Source: Modestobacter caceresii | GTDB lineage: Bacteria; Actinomycetota; Actinomycetes; Mycobacteriales; Geodermatophilaceae | Direction of reading: 5' to 3' | Assembly: GCF_000761485.1 (NCBI RefSeq) | Contig: NZ_JPMX01000014.1 | Span: 1-59,111 of the forward strand | DNA length: 59,111 bases | Part shown: piece by piece, positions 8,103-16,461 of the stretch | How the letters are laid out: each line of letters begins with the position of its first letter | Numbering within the stretch: the stretch's first letter is position 1 | Notes under the pieces: generated by a model | Database searches by the model: none | Told to the model about the DNA's origin: nothing | Seen by the model: the letters and a program-made list of their open reading frames with translations, nothing else | Position numbers and translations under genes: made by a program

Positions 8103-9713
8103 TCAGCGGTCCTCGACCGAGGGCGGCGGGTTCGGGGTGGTGCCGTCGACGCCCGTGGTGGCAGCGGTGCTGCCGCCCGTCGGGGAGGGCGTGATGCCCC
8201 GCTCGGCGACCGGCAGGAGCGCCCCGTGGGCCAGCCGCTCGCGGTAGCCGAACAGCTCCCGCTTCACCACCCGGCTCAGGATGTAGAGCCCGATGATGTT
8301 CGGCAGCGACATCAGGAAGATCATGCTGTCGGAGAAGCCGATCACCGCGTCGAGGGTCGAGGAGGCCCCGATGACGACGAAGATGCAGAAGATCAGCTTC
8401 CAGGTCCGGTCCACGAACATCGACTCGCCGAACAGGTAGGTCGACGCCTTCAGCCCGTAGTAGCTCCAGGCGAGCATCGTCGAGTAGGCGAACAGGATCA
8501 CCGCGACCGCCAGCACGACCGGGAACCAGCCCGCGACCGTCTCGAAGGCGGCCGACGTGGTCTCCACACCCGGGGCGCTGGTCTCGTCCGCCCAGGTGCC
8601 GGTGATCACGATGGCCAGCGCGGTCATCGTGCAGATGACGACGGTGTCGACGAAGGGCTCGAGGACCGCGACGTGCCCCTCGGTCGCCGGCTCGTTCGTC
8701 TTCACCGCGGAGTGGGCGATCGCGGCCGACCCCAGCCCGGCCTCGTTGCTGAACGCCGCCCGCCGGAAGCCCTGGATGAGCACGCCGACGACGCCGCCGA
8801 ACCCGGCCTCGGGGCTGAACGCCGTCCGGAGGATCTCCCACAGGGCGCTGGGGATCTGGGTGAAGTTCGAGAACAGGACGGCGAGGCAGGCCAGCACGTA
8901 GAAGACGGCCATGAACGGGACGAGCTTGTCGGTGACCCGGGCGATGCTCCGGATCCCGCCGATGATCACCGCCCCGACCAGGAGCGCGAGCACCAGGCCG
9001 AAGACGGCGCCGGCGGCCCCGAACCCGAGCCAGCCGTCCGCGCCGCCCGTCACCGACTGGGCCTGGGCGAAGGCCTGGTTGGCCTGGAACATGTTCCCGC
9101 CACCGACGGCGCCGCCCAGGGTGAAGATGCAGAACAGGACCGCGAGGACCTTGCCCAGCGTGCCCTTGCCCTTCTCCTTCAGCCCCTGGCTCAGGTAGTA
9201 CATGGGGCCACCGGAGACCCGGCCGTCGTCGTAGACCCTGCGGTACTTGACGCCGAGGGTGCACTCCACGCCCTTGGTGCACATGCCGACGAGGCCGGCG
9301 ATGATCATCCAGAAGGTCGCCCCCGGCCCGCCGAGGGAGATGGCCACCGCGACCCCGGCGATGTTGCCCAAGCCCACCGTCCCGGAGACGGCGGTCGCCA
9401 GCGCCTGGAAGTGGGTCACCTCACCGGCGTCCTCGGGGTCGTCGTACTTGCCCTTGATCAGCTGGATCGCATGGCCGAAGGCCCGGAACTGGAAGCCCTT
9501 CAGGTAGATGGTGAAGAAGATCCCGGCGACGACCAGCCAGACGACGATCAGCGGCAGCTCGACGCCCTCGTCGATGAAGTCCAGCGGGACGGCGGCGAAG
9601 ACGACGCCGGTGATGAACTCCGAGATCGGCGCGAAGACGTTGTCGACCTGCTCGTCGAACGTGGCGGCCAGCACCTCACGGGCAGGGACGTCGGAGAGGG
9701 CGAGCTGGGTCAT
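8103..9713 (-). CDS. Sodium:alanine symporter (AGCS family)
   Basis: A sodium-coupled importer of alanine or glycine, 536 residues with about 10-11 membrane helices. Family landmarks are ALATAVSGTVGLGNIAGVA (helix 2-3 substrate and Na+ site), GGPMYYL and FSNEAGLGSAAIAH. The C-terminus ends in a Pro/Thr-rich tail. Its start codon shares one base with the stop of the universal stress protein gene (TGATG), so the two form one translationally coupled unit. The stress protein could tune the transporter, though that is inference from position only. Confidence 0.92.
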   Translation of the reverse strand: MTQLALSDVPAREVLAATFDEQVDNVFAPISEFITGVVFAAVPLDFIDEGVELPLIVVWLVVAGIFFTIYLKGFQFRAFGHAIQLIKGKYDDPEDAGEVTHFQALATAVSGTVGLGNIAGVAVAISLGGPGATFWMIIAGLVGMCTKGVECTLGVKYRRVYDDGRVSGGPMYYLSQGLKEKGKGTLGKVLAVLFCIFTLGGAVGGGNMFQANQAFAQAQSVTGGADGWLGFGAAGAVFGLVLALLVGAVIIGGIRSIARVTDKLVPFMAVFYVLACLAVLFSNFTQIPSALWEILRTAFSPEAGFGGVVGVLIQGFRRAAFSNEAGLGSAAIAHSAVKTNEPATEGHVAVLEPFVDTVVICTMTALAIVITGTWADETSAPGVETTSAAFETVAGWFPVVLAVAVILFAYSTMLAWSYYGLKASTYLFGESMFVDRTWKLIFCIFVVIGASSTLDAVIGFSDSMIFLMSLPNIIGLYILSRVVKRELFGYRERLAHGALLPVAERGITPSPTGGSTAATTGVDGTTPNPPPSVEDR

Positions 9714-10150
9714 CACGGCACCACCAGGACGGGGACGGGGGAGAGCTGGATGAGGCTGCTCGGGGTGGACCCGAACAGCAGCGTGCGGACCCGGCTCTGC
9801 CCGATCCGACCGACGGTGATCCACGCTGCGTCGTGCTCACGGGCCAGGGAGACCAGCGTCTCGGCGGGGTGCCCGTGCCGGACGACGCCGTCGATCTGCA
9901 GGTCACCGGCGGCGGACAGCCGCGCGAGCGCCGGGTCGAGCACCCGCTCGCGGGCCGACCTCGCCTCGCGTTCCTTGTCGATCGTGCGGCGCTCGTTCTC
10001 CTCCGCCGTGGAGAACGAGTAGGGCGACCAGGGGACGACGCAGGCCAGCACCAGGCGCAGGTCGTGTCTGCGCGCCGCGTCGGCAGCGGCGTCGGCCGCT
10101 CGCCCGCTCGCCTCGCTCCCGTCGAGCCCAACGATGATCGATGCGGACAT
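9713..10150 (-). CDS. Universal stress protein (UspA family)
   Basis: A 145-residue single Usp domain. It begins with IIVGLDGSEASGRA and has the ATP-binding signature G-x2-G-x9-G-S as GRIGQSRVRTLLFGS, so it is the nucleotide-binding type. It is the first gene of a two-gene unit with the sodium/alanine symporter. Such paired Usp-transporter genes suggest regulation of uptake by nucleotide state, which is not proven here. Confidence 0.9.
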   Translation of the reverse strand: MSASIIVGLDGSEASGRAADAAADAARRHDLRLVLACVVPWSPYSFSTAEENERRTIDKEREARSARERVLDPALARLSAAGDLQIDGVVRHGHPAETLVSLAREHDAAWITVGRIGQSRVRTLLFGSTPSSLIQLSPVPVLVVP

Positions 10151-10339
10151 CGGGTGACCCCCAGCCGTCGCGGACGTTGCGGGAAAGTTAGTGCCAAGCA
10201 GCGGCCCACCGCCAGACGAGCCCGGACCTCGTCGTCCGAGCTGTGGTGTCCTGGTGACCGTGCGGCCGGCGTCCTCGACCGGCCGGCCGCACCGAATGCC
10301 CGCCCCGACTCGAGCACCGCTCGGCCAGGAGACCTCCCC

Positions 10340-10861
10340 ATGAACCGCCGCACCGTCCGCCGCACGCTGCTCGCCCTCCCGCTGTCGCTCGCCCTGTCCC
10401 TGCCGCTCGCCGCCTGCGCGAGCGGCGAGCCAGCCGGGTCGGCCGGGTCAGCGGTCGAGGAGGTGGCGGCCGAGGTCTCCACCGACCTCGGCGTGCGCCC
10501 CGAGGTGCCGGCGTCGGACGCGCCGGCGCCCACCGAGCTCGTCGTCGAGGACGTCGTCGTCGGGGACGGCGCCGAGGCCACCGAGGGCGCCGCCGCGCAG
10601 GTCAAGTACGTCGGCGGCTTCTACGAGTCCGGCGAGGAGTTCGACGCCTCCTGGGACCGGGGCGAGGACGAGACCCTGCCGGTCACCCTGGGGGCCGGCC
10701 AGGTCATCCCCGGCTTCGAGCAGGGCATCGAGGGCATGCAGGTCGGTGGCCGCCGGGTCGTCACCATCCCCAGCGAGCTCGGCTACGGCGACCAGGCCAG
10801 AGGGCCGATCCCCGCCGGGTCGACCCTGGTCTTCGTCCTCGACCTCGTCTCGGTGGACTGA
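10340..10861 (+). CDS. FKBP-type peptidyl-prolyl isomerase lipoprotein
   Basis: A secreted proline isomerase of 173 residues. The lipoprotein signal ends at LAAC with the lipid-modified Cys at residue 26. An acidic linker follows, then an FKBP domain with VKYVGGFYESGEEFDASWDR, VIPGFEQGIEGMQVGGRR and IPSELGYG, which line the active site. It probably assists folding of exported proteins on the outer face of the membrane. The ATG at 10340 follows CAGGAGACC, a good ribosome binding site. Confidence 0.93.
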   Translation: MNRRTVRRTLLALPLSLALSLPLAACASGEPAGSAGSAVEEVAAEVSTDLGVRPEVPASDAPAPTELVVEDVVVGDGAEATEGAAAQVKYVGGFYESGEEFDASWDRGEDETLPVTLGAGQVIPGFEQGIEGMQVGGRRVVTIPSELGYGDQARGPIPAGSTLVFVLDLVSVD

Positions 10862-10872
10862 CCCGGGCCCCG

Positions 10873-11297
10873 GTGGTCGCCGATCGCGACCACCGTCCCG
10901 GCCCGGGGCGGTGGTGGGCCCGCGGGCTGCTCGCCGGCTACCTGGCCCTCGGCGCCCTCGTGACGTTGTGGCCCACCCGGTGGGCGGGTTCTCCGGCCCG
11001 ATCGCCCGGGCCGTGCTGCAGGCCACCGGCCTCTCCTGGTCGGTGGTCTTCCCGCTGGTCGAGCGGGGCAGCAACGTGCTGCTGTTCGTCCCGCTGGCGC
11101 TGCTGTTGTGCTGGTCGCTGCCCCGATGGCCCCGGTGGGCGGTCTGGCTGACGTGCGTGGCCGGTTCGGTGGGCATCGAGCTCGTCCAGGCGCTGTTCCT
11201 GCCGGCGCGCTACCCGTCCCTGGTGGACATCGGCACCAACAGCACCGGCGCCGCGATCGGCGTCGGGCTGCACTGGCTGCTCACCCGCCGCCGCTGA
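10873..11297 (+). pseudogene. vanZ-like membrane protein, frameshifted
   Basis: The start GTG at 10873 encodes LLAGYLALGALVTLWPT, the first helix of VanZ-like proteins. In that frame the next residues are Arg/Pro/Ser-rich nonsense. One frame back, VGGFSGPIARAV, then ERGSNVLLFVPLALLL and GSVGIELVQALFLPAR continue the family exactly. One extra C in CCCACCCGG near 10973-10980 would restore WPTPVGGFSG. Either a sequencing error in a GC-rich run or a real single-base deletion explains this. VanZ-like proteins are membrane proteins of unclear function; some give teicoplanin resistance. Confidence 0.75.
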
Positions 11298-11307
11298 GCC
11301 CCGGCCG

Positions 11308-11907
11308 TCAGGACGTCGGCTGGTGCCCGGGTGCGACCGCGGCCAGCATCGCCTCGAGGACCTCCCGGCGCAGGAACGCCAGCCGCGCGCGCTTGGTCGG
11401 CAGCTCCACCTCGGGACCGAGCTCGAAGCCCGTCCGGCGCAGCCGCTCCAGGGCGCCCTCGTTCGCCGCGTCGGGCTCGACGACGACGCGCCGCACGGTC
11501 GGGTCCGCGAGCGCGACCGCCCCGAGGGCGGCGGCGAGCCGGAGGGTGAACCCCGGCTCCGGGGTCGTGGCGGGGGCCAGCAGCACGTGGATGCCGAGGT
11601 CGCCGGGCTCCACGTCGTACACCTCGCCCACCGGGTCGGCGGCCGGCTGGTAGGTCTGCAGCAGCCCCACCGGACGGCCCGCCACGGACACCAGCCAGGC
11701 GTGGTGGGTGTCCAGCGAGTCCACGTAGGCGTAGATGTCGCGCACCTGCTCCTCGGTGTGGTCGGTCATCCCCCAGAACCGGGCGCGCTCCTCCCGCACC
11801 CACGAGTGCACCAGCGGGGCGTCGCGGTCGGGGTCGAGCCGGCGCACCTCGAGGGTGCGGCCGTCCCCGAAGGGGTGGGTGCCCTCGGCGAGGCGGGCAT
11901 CGGTCAC
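11308..11907 (-). CDS. GNAT acyltransferase of the siderophore operon (second copy, DesH-like)
   Basis: A 199-residue acyl-CoA transferase of the IucB/RimJ-like type. DPDRDAPLVHSWV, the motif GDLGIHVLLAP and RRVVVEPDAANEGA line up with the other GNAT of the operon (15868-16461), so the two are paralogues. It probably acylates an N-hydroxy-amine or another amine for a hydroxamate siderophore, with a substrate range different from the first copy. The GTG start overlaps the penicillin-acylase stop by four bases (GTGA). It is the last gene of the six-gene minus-strand operon. Confidence 0.82.
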   Translation of the reverse strand: MTDARLAEGTHPFGDGRTLEVRRLDPDRDAPLVHSWVREERARFWGMTDHTEEQVRDIYAYVDSLDTHHAWLVSVAGRPVGLLQTYQPAADPVGEVYDVEPGDLGIHVLLAPATTPEPGFTLRLAAALGAVALADPTVRRVVVEPDAANEGALERLRRTGFELGPEVELPTKRARLAFLRREVLEAMLAAVAPGHQPTS

Positions 11908-14018
11908 GGGATTTCCTCAGGTCGGGCGGATGGGACGGGGATCAGGGAGCCACGGGCCCAGAGCGGGGTCTGGTCCTCGGCGTGCGGGCCGGGCACACCG
12001 TCGGCGCCCAGCGGGACCACCCAGCGGCTGGCGTCGCGGTCGGCGAGGTCCCAGACGTAGCGGGCCACCGGTCCGCGCAGGCACAGGTCGGTGAGCCCGG
12101 GCAGGCTCGCGGTCGCCAGGACGCAGTTGGTGTCGCCGTGCAGCGGCAGCCCGTCGGCGGGCCGGACGACGGTCTCCTCCCAGCCGGTGCCGTCGAGGGA
12201 GTGCACGGTCCGCAGCCGGTGCGTCGACCCCCAGGCCGGCGCAGGTGTGGTCGCGGCGTCGGCGAGGGCGTCGTGGACCAGCGCGTCGACGTCGACGCCG
12301 TGCCGGGGGAGGACGTCGAGCAGCCGCTCCAGCGCCGTCCCGACCCGCTCCACGGGGGACAGCCACGGCGCCAGCACCTCCGGGACGCCGGCCGGGTGGT
12401 GCAGCGGTGCCAACAGCGGGAGGTCCAGGACGCGCCGCACCAGGGCGCTCCGCCAGGCGGCGAAGGCCCCGGCGCCGCGGCTGTCGGCGGCCATCCGGCG
12501 GTCCCAGGACAACAGCTCCGCGTGCAGCCGGGCGGCGGGGGTGCCGGTCGCGGGTGCTGCGCTCCGGCGGAGGACGTCGAGCAGCCCGGTGGCGGGGGAG
12601 GCCGTGTCGACCAGCAGCTCGGCGAGGTCCCCGGCCCGCAGGCCGGTGCGGTCGCCGACGAGGGCCCGCAGCCGGGCGGCGCGGTTCGGTGGGGCGAAGA
12701 CCGTGCCGTACGGGACGACGTCCGGGCGCGCGTCGTTGGCGGTCACCGCGACGCCGTCCCAGGGCGCGCCGTCGGTGACCCGCAGCCCGGCGGGGGGAGG
12801 GCAGGAGCCGCGCCAGGCGTGCGCGTGGTCCCAGGCCGGGACCGGGTGCCAGCGGTTGCCGGCCGCCCGGTCGGGCACGCGGCCGGCGACCAGCTGGCGC
12901 ACGTCGCCGGTGGTGTCGGCGACCAGCACGCTGTTCACCGGCTCGACCCAGGAGGCGAGGGCGGCCTCGACGTCCCGGGCCGTGCGCGCCTGCAGCAGCC
13001 GCGGCAGCGCCTCGAACCCGAGCGCGGTGTCCACCCGGCTGGGCGCGCGCAGGCTCAGCGCCTCGGGCTCCGCACCGCCGGACCAGGACGGCACGACGAC
13101 CGGTCCGCGGGCGGTCTCCACGGTCTCCACGGTCACCGGCTCGCCGTCGCGGACGGCCAGCCGGACCGTCGCGGTGTCGGCCGGCTCCCAGCCGTCCGGC
13201 CCGAGGGCCAGCAGCCGGTCACCGTCGCGGCGCAGCCGTTCCCGGTAGAGGTCCTGGTGGACGGCCATCGCGTTCGTCACCGCCCAGGCCGCCGAGCCGG
13301 TGTGGCCGAAGTGGGCGACGCCGGGGACGCCGGGGAAGGCGAGCCCGACCACGTCGAGGGCCCCGGGCCCGTCCACCACCAGGTGCACCTGCTGGTAGAC
13401 GCCGGGGCGCTCCAGCACCCGGTGCGGGTCGCCGGCGACCAGGGGGAGTCCGGACGCCGTCCGGGACCCGGTCACCGCGACCGCGTTGCTGCCGTCGGGT
13501 GGGCCCAGCCCGAGCGCGGTGGCGAGGTCGGGCCCGAGCCGCGACCCGAAGGACCGCAGCAGGTGCCCACGCCAGACCGTCGTCCCCAGGGACCCGAACA
13601 GGACGTGGTGGACCAGGAAGACCCCCAGCGGGGTCCACGGCTGCCAGCCGCCGTGCCCGCCCCGGGGCAGGCCGAGCGCCTGCAGCTCCGGTGACCGCGC
13701 GGCGCCCTCGGCCAGGCCGTCGCGCACGCCCGCCACGTAGGCGGCGACCCACCGCCGGGTCGCCGGGTCCAGCGCGTCGTGGCAGCGGCGGGCGGTGTCG
13801 TCCAGTCGGGCGCGGGCGGCGAAGGTGTCCCAGGACAGCCCGGCCGCGCCGACGTGCGCGGCCAGCGTCGCCTCGCTGCGCCAGCGCTCGACCTCCAGCT
13901 GCCACGCGCGGTCGACGGCGGTGACCCGGCCCTGCGCCCAGGCGAGGTCGTCGATCGACCCGGCCCGCACCGTCGGCACGCCCCACGGGTCACGGGTCAC
14001 CCCGGCCGGGGCGGTCAC
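11904..14018 (-). CDS. Penicillin acylase family protein in the siderophore operon (DesG-like)
   Basis: An Ntn-hydrolase of 704 residues. The likely self-processing nucleophile is Ser177 in PDGSNAVAVTG, the G-S-N context seen in penicillin G acylases; the beta-chain motifs GVPGVAHFGHTGSAAWAVTNA and TANDARPDV follow. No signal peptide is present: the protein begins directly with the family's RDPWGVP motif, so it should be cytoplasmic, unlike periplasmic penicillin acylases. Embedded by GTGA overlaps between the NIS synthetase and a second GNAT, it may transfer or hydrolyse an acyl or aryl-acyl group on the siderophore. From memory, related genes (desG) accompany arylated desferrioxamine clusters. 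Confidence 0.88.
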   Translation of the reverse strand: MTAPAGVTRDPWGVPTVRAGSIDDLAWAQGRVTAVDRAWQLEVERWRSEATLAAHVGAAGLSWDTFAARARLDDTARRCHDALDPATRRWVAAYVAGVRDGLAEGAARSPELQALGLPRGGHGGWQPWTPLGVFLVHHVLFGSLGTTVWRGHLLRSFGSRLGPDLATALGLGPPDGSNAVAVTGSRTASGLPLVAGDPHRVLERPGVYQQVHLVVDGPGALDVVGLAFPGVPGVAHFGHTGSAAWAVTNAMAVHQDLYRERLRRDGDRLLALGPDGWEPADTATVRLAVRDGEPVTVETVETARGPVVVPSWSGGAEPEALSLRAPSRVDTALGFEALPRLLQARTARDVEAALASWVEPVNSVLVADTTGDVRQLVAGRVPDRAAGNRWHPVPAWDHAHAWRGSCPPPAGLRVTDGAPWDGVAVTANDARPDVVPYGTVFAPPNRAARLRALVGDRTGLRAGDLAELLVDTASPATGLLDVLRRSAAPATGTPAARLHAELLSWDRRMAADSRGAGAFAAWRSALVRRVLDLPLLAPLHHPAGVPEVLAPWLSPVERVGTALERLLDVLPRHGVDVDALVHDALADAATTPAPAWGSTHRLRTVHSLDGTGWEETVVRPADGLPLHGDTNCVLATASLPGLTDLCLRGPVARYVWDLADRDASRWVVPLGADGVPGPHAEDQTPLWARGSLIPVPSARPEEIP

Positions 14019-15871
14019 CGGGGCGGGGCCGGTGCGTGCCGAGCCGGTGCGTGCGGGGCGACCGGGTTGGCCAGCGTGCCGGCGTACTGCAGGGAGGACG
14101 CCTGGTCGGCCAGGTCGACCATCTGGAGCGTGTTCCGCAGCTGCAGCCGGTTCAGGCAGGAGTGCTGGAACTCCGGGGTGAAGAGGTCGAAGCGCCGGTG
14201 CAGGTCGGGGTGGGCGTCCCGGTGCGCCAGCAGGCAGTCGGCGACGCAGCGCCAGACCTCGTCGGCGGGTAGCAGCCCGTCGGCGTCCAGCACGCCGGCG
14301 AGGTAGCGCAGGAACCCGTCGAAGACGTCGGTGAAGACCGACAGCAGGCGCACGTCGTCGTCGTACGCGACCCGCACCCGCTCGACGCCGGATGGCAGCG
14401 GCCGGTCACCGAAGACGGCGACCTCCTCCCCGACGTCCTTCATCAGGACCCGGGTCGGCACCGAGTCGCGCAGCACGAGGATGACGTTCTCCCCGTGCGG
14501 CATGAAGGCGAGGTCCTGGGCGAGCAGGCAGTGCACGACGGGGCGGAGGTAGGCGTCGAGGTAGCGCCGCAGCCAGGTGCGCGGGTCCAGCCCCGAGTCG
14601 GCGACGAGACCGCCCACCAGCGAGCGGCCCTCGGTGTCCCGGTGCAGCAGCGCGGCCATGGTCATCGCCCGCTCGTCCGGCGCCAGCCGCGGCACCGGGC
14701 TCTCCCGCCACAGCGCCGCGACCATCCGCTGGTACGGCGAGCGCAGCCCGCGGGCGGCCATCCGGTGGTAGGCGTCGCCGGTGTAGCCGACCGACGCGAG
14801 CTCGCGCAGCACCCCGAACCCGCTGGCCACCAGCTCGGGGTCACCGGTGACGACCTCGGCGACCCAGTCGTTGATCGCCGGGGTCGCCCGCATGTAGGCC
14901 GGTGAGAGCCCGCGCAGGAAGCCCATGTTCTGGATCGCCAGCGCCGTCTTGACGTAGTGCCGGTCGGGGCGGTCGAGGTCGAAGAACGTCCGGATCGACT
15001 GCTGGGCCTGGTAGCGGTCCTCGCTGTGCCCCACCGGCACGAGGTCGCGCCGGCCGACGTCGGCGGCGAAGGTGACCGCCAGCCGGTGGTCCCACTGCCA
15101 GGGGTGCATCGGCAGGTAGCTGAAGTCGTCCGGGTCCAGCCCCAGCGACCGCAGCCGGTCGGCGAACCGCGCGAGCAGCTCCTCGCCGAGCTGCCCGGCG
15201 TAGAGCTGCTGCTCGTCGACGCCCTCCCCGCAGACGAGGTGGGTGTGCTCCCGGCGCGCCGCCAGCCAGACCAGCCGGATCGGGGCTCCGGCCTCGGGGG
15301 CGTAGGCGGCGGCGTCGGCCAGCCCGAAGCCGATGCGCCCGTTGTTGGCCACGAACGCCGGGTGCCCCTCGGTCATCGACCGCTCGACGGTCTGCAGGTC
15401 GGCGCGGGCCAGCTCCCGGGCGTCGGTGCGGCGGTGGTGCAGCTTCCACGCCGCACCGGCGAGGGTCGCGCTGACCTCCTCCAGGTAGGTGCCCAGCAGC
15501 TGGTCGGGGATGCCGAGGTCGTGCTGCAGCTCGTCGACCAGCGCCAGCGCGTCCAGCGGTGCGTCGACGCCATCTACGGTGCGGGACACCGACGCCGGGT
15601 CCACGTCCCAGTGCTCCAGCGGCAGCACCCGCGCGGCGAACCGGTACCGGACGTCCGCGGCGGTGCGCAGCGACCACCAGGTCCGGCCCAGGCCGTCGGC
15701 CGGCCCGCCGTCCGCCTCGGGGGTGACGAGTCGCTCGTGGCCGAACTCCGACAGCGCCTTGGTGACGACGTGCCGGTGCGCCCGGGCCATCGCCACCGGC
15801 TCGAGGTGCTCGGCGCCGAGCGGGACGGCGTCCGCCGACAGCTCGTCCCGCTCGGTCGTGGACGCGGTCAT
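14015..15871 (-). CDS. desD: NIS siderophore synthetase (IucA/IucC family, DesD-like)
   Basis: An ATP-dependent ligase that joins, and in DesD cyclises, hydroxamic-acid units. It is 618 residues long. The IucA/IucC domain shows TEGHPAFVANNGRIGF, the nucleotide-binding SYLPMHPWQWDH, SIRTFF and then the FhuF-like C-terminal half with MPHGENVILVLRD and LLMKD-type residues (RVLMKDVGEE). The ATG at 15871 overlaps the upstream GNAT stop as ATGA. Preceding genes supply an N-hydroxy-N-acyl diamine, so desferrioxamine-type chemistry is the best inference. Confidence 0.92.
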   Translation of the reverse strand: MTASTTERDELSADAVPLGAEHLEPVAMARAHRHVVTKALSEFGHERLVTPEADGGPADGLGRTWWSLRTAADVRYRFAARVLPLEHWDVDPASVSRTVDGVDAPLDALALVDELQHDLGIPDQLLGTYLEEVSATLAGAAWKLHHRRTDARELARADLQTVERSMTEGHPAFVANNGRIGFGLADAAAYAPEAGAPIRLVWLAARREHTHLVCGEGVDEQQLYAGQLGEELLARFADRLRSLGLDPDDFSYLPMHPWQWDHRLAVTFAADVGRRDLVPVGHSEDRYQAQQSIRTFFDLDRPDRHYVKTALAIQNMGFLRGLSPAYMRATPAINDWVAEVVTGDPELVASGFGVLRELASVGYTGDAYHRMAARGLRSPYQRMVAALWRESPVPRLAPDERAMTMAALLHRDTEGRSLVGGLVADSGLDPRTWLRRYLDAYLRPVVHCLLAQDLAFMPHGENVILVLRDSVPTRVLMKDVGEEVAVFGDRPLPSGVERVRVAYDDDVRLLSVFTDVFDGFLRYLAGVLDADGLLPADEVWRCVADCLLAHRDAHPDLHRRFDLFTPEFQHSCLNRLQLRNTLQMVDLADQASSLQYAGTLANPVAPHAPARHAPAPPR

Positions 15872-16461
15872 GCCAGCACCCGGCCCAGCTCGCTCGCCGC
15901 GAAGGACGCCGGGGTGCAGGTGCTCAGTGCCGCGGTCTTGTGCCCCAGGTCGACCAGGCCGTGCTCGACGAAGCCCGCCGCCCGGTTCTTCGCCCGGATC
16001 GCCGCGTTGCGCGCGTCCGGCTCGACGACCACCCGGCGCGCGCCCGGGCGGTCCAGGGCGAAGCGCACGACCGCCGCCATCACGGCCGAGGTCAGCCCGC
16101 GGACGGGTGGGGCCCCCTCGGCCGGCGGTGCGACGAGGACGTGCATCCCGACGTCGCCGGGCTCGGCCGCCCAGACGCCGACCAGCTCCCGGTGGCGGGG
16201 GTCGTAGGTCTCGGCGAGGAACGCCGGGGTCCCGTCGACCCGGCCCAGCCACGCGTCGTGGTGCGGGTCGGCGGTGATCGCGGCGTAGGCGGTCCGCACC
16301 GCTGCCGGCTCGGCGCCCTGCATGAGCCAGTAGACCGAGCGCGGGTGGGTGACCCAGGAGTGCAGCAGGTCCAGGTCGCGGTCGACGTCCAGCGGTTCCA
16401 GGGTCAGCACCCCGACGGTCGTGCGGACCGACCAGGGGGGCGCGGCGGGGGCGGCGCTCAT
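15868..16461 (-). CDS. desC: GNAT acyltransferase (DesC-like)
   Basis: Transfers acetyl or succinyl from CoA to an N-hydroxy diamine. The product has 197 residues. The IucB-type GNAT core shows LDVDRDLDLLHSWVTHP, ELVGVWAAEPGDVGMHVLVAP and RRVVVEPDARNAAIRAKN, the last being the CoA-binding helix region. It lies directly between the N-hydroxylase and the NIS synthetase with ATGA overlaps on both sides, the same order as desBCD in Streptomyces. Confidence 0.88.
   Translation of the reverse strand: MSAAPAAPPWSVRTTVGVLTLEPLDVDRDLDLLHSWVTHPRSVYWLMQGAEPAAVRTAYAAITADPHHDAWLGRVDGTPAFLAETYDPRHRELVGVWAAEPGDVGMHVLVAPPAEGAPPVRGLTSAVMAAVVRFALDRPGARRVVVEPDARNAAIRAKNRAAGFVEHGLVDLGHKTAALSTCTPASFAASELGRVLA

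Noticed and set aside
6348-10022. Plus-strand open frame of about 1220 codons opposite phoD and the sodium/alanine symporter
   Set aside because: Shadow of two genuine minus-strand genes; its composition is typical of antisense GC-rich DNA.
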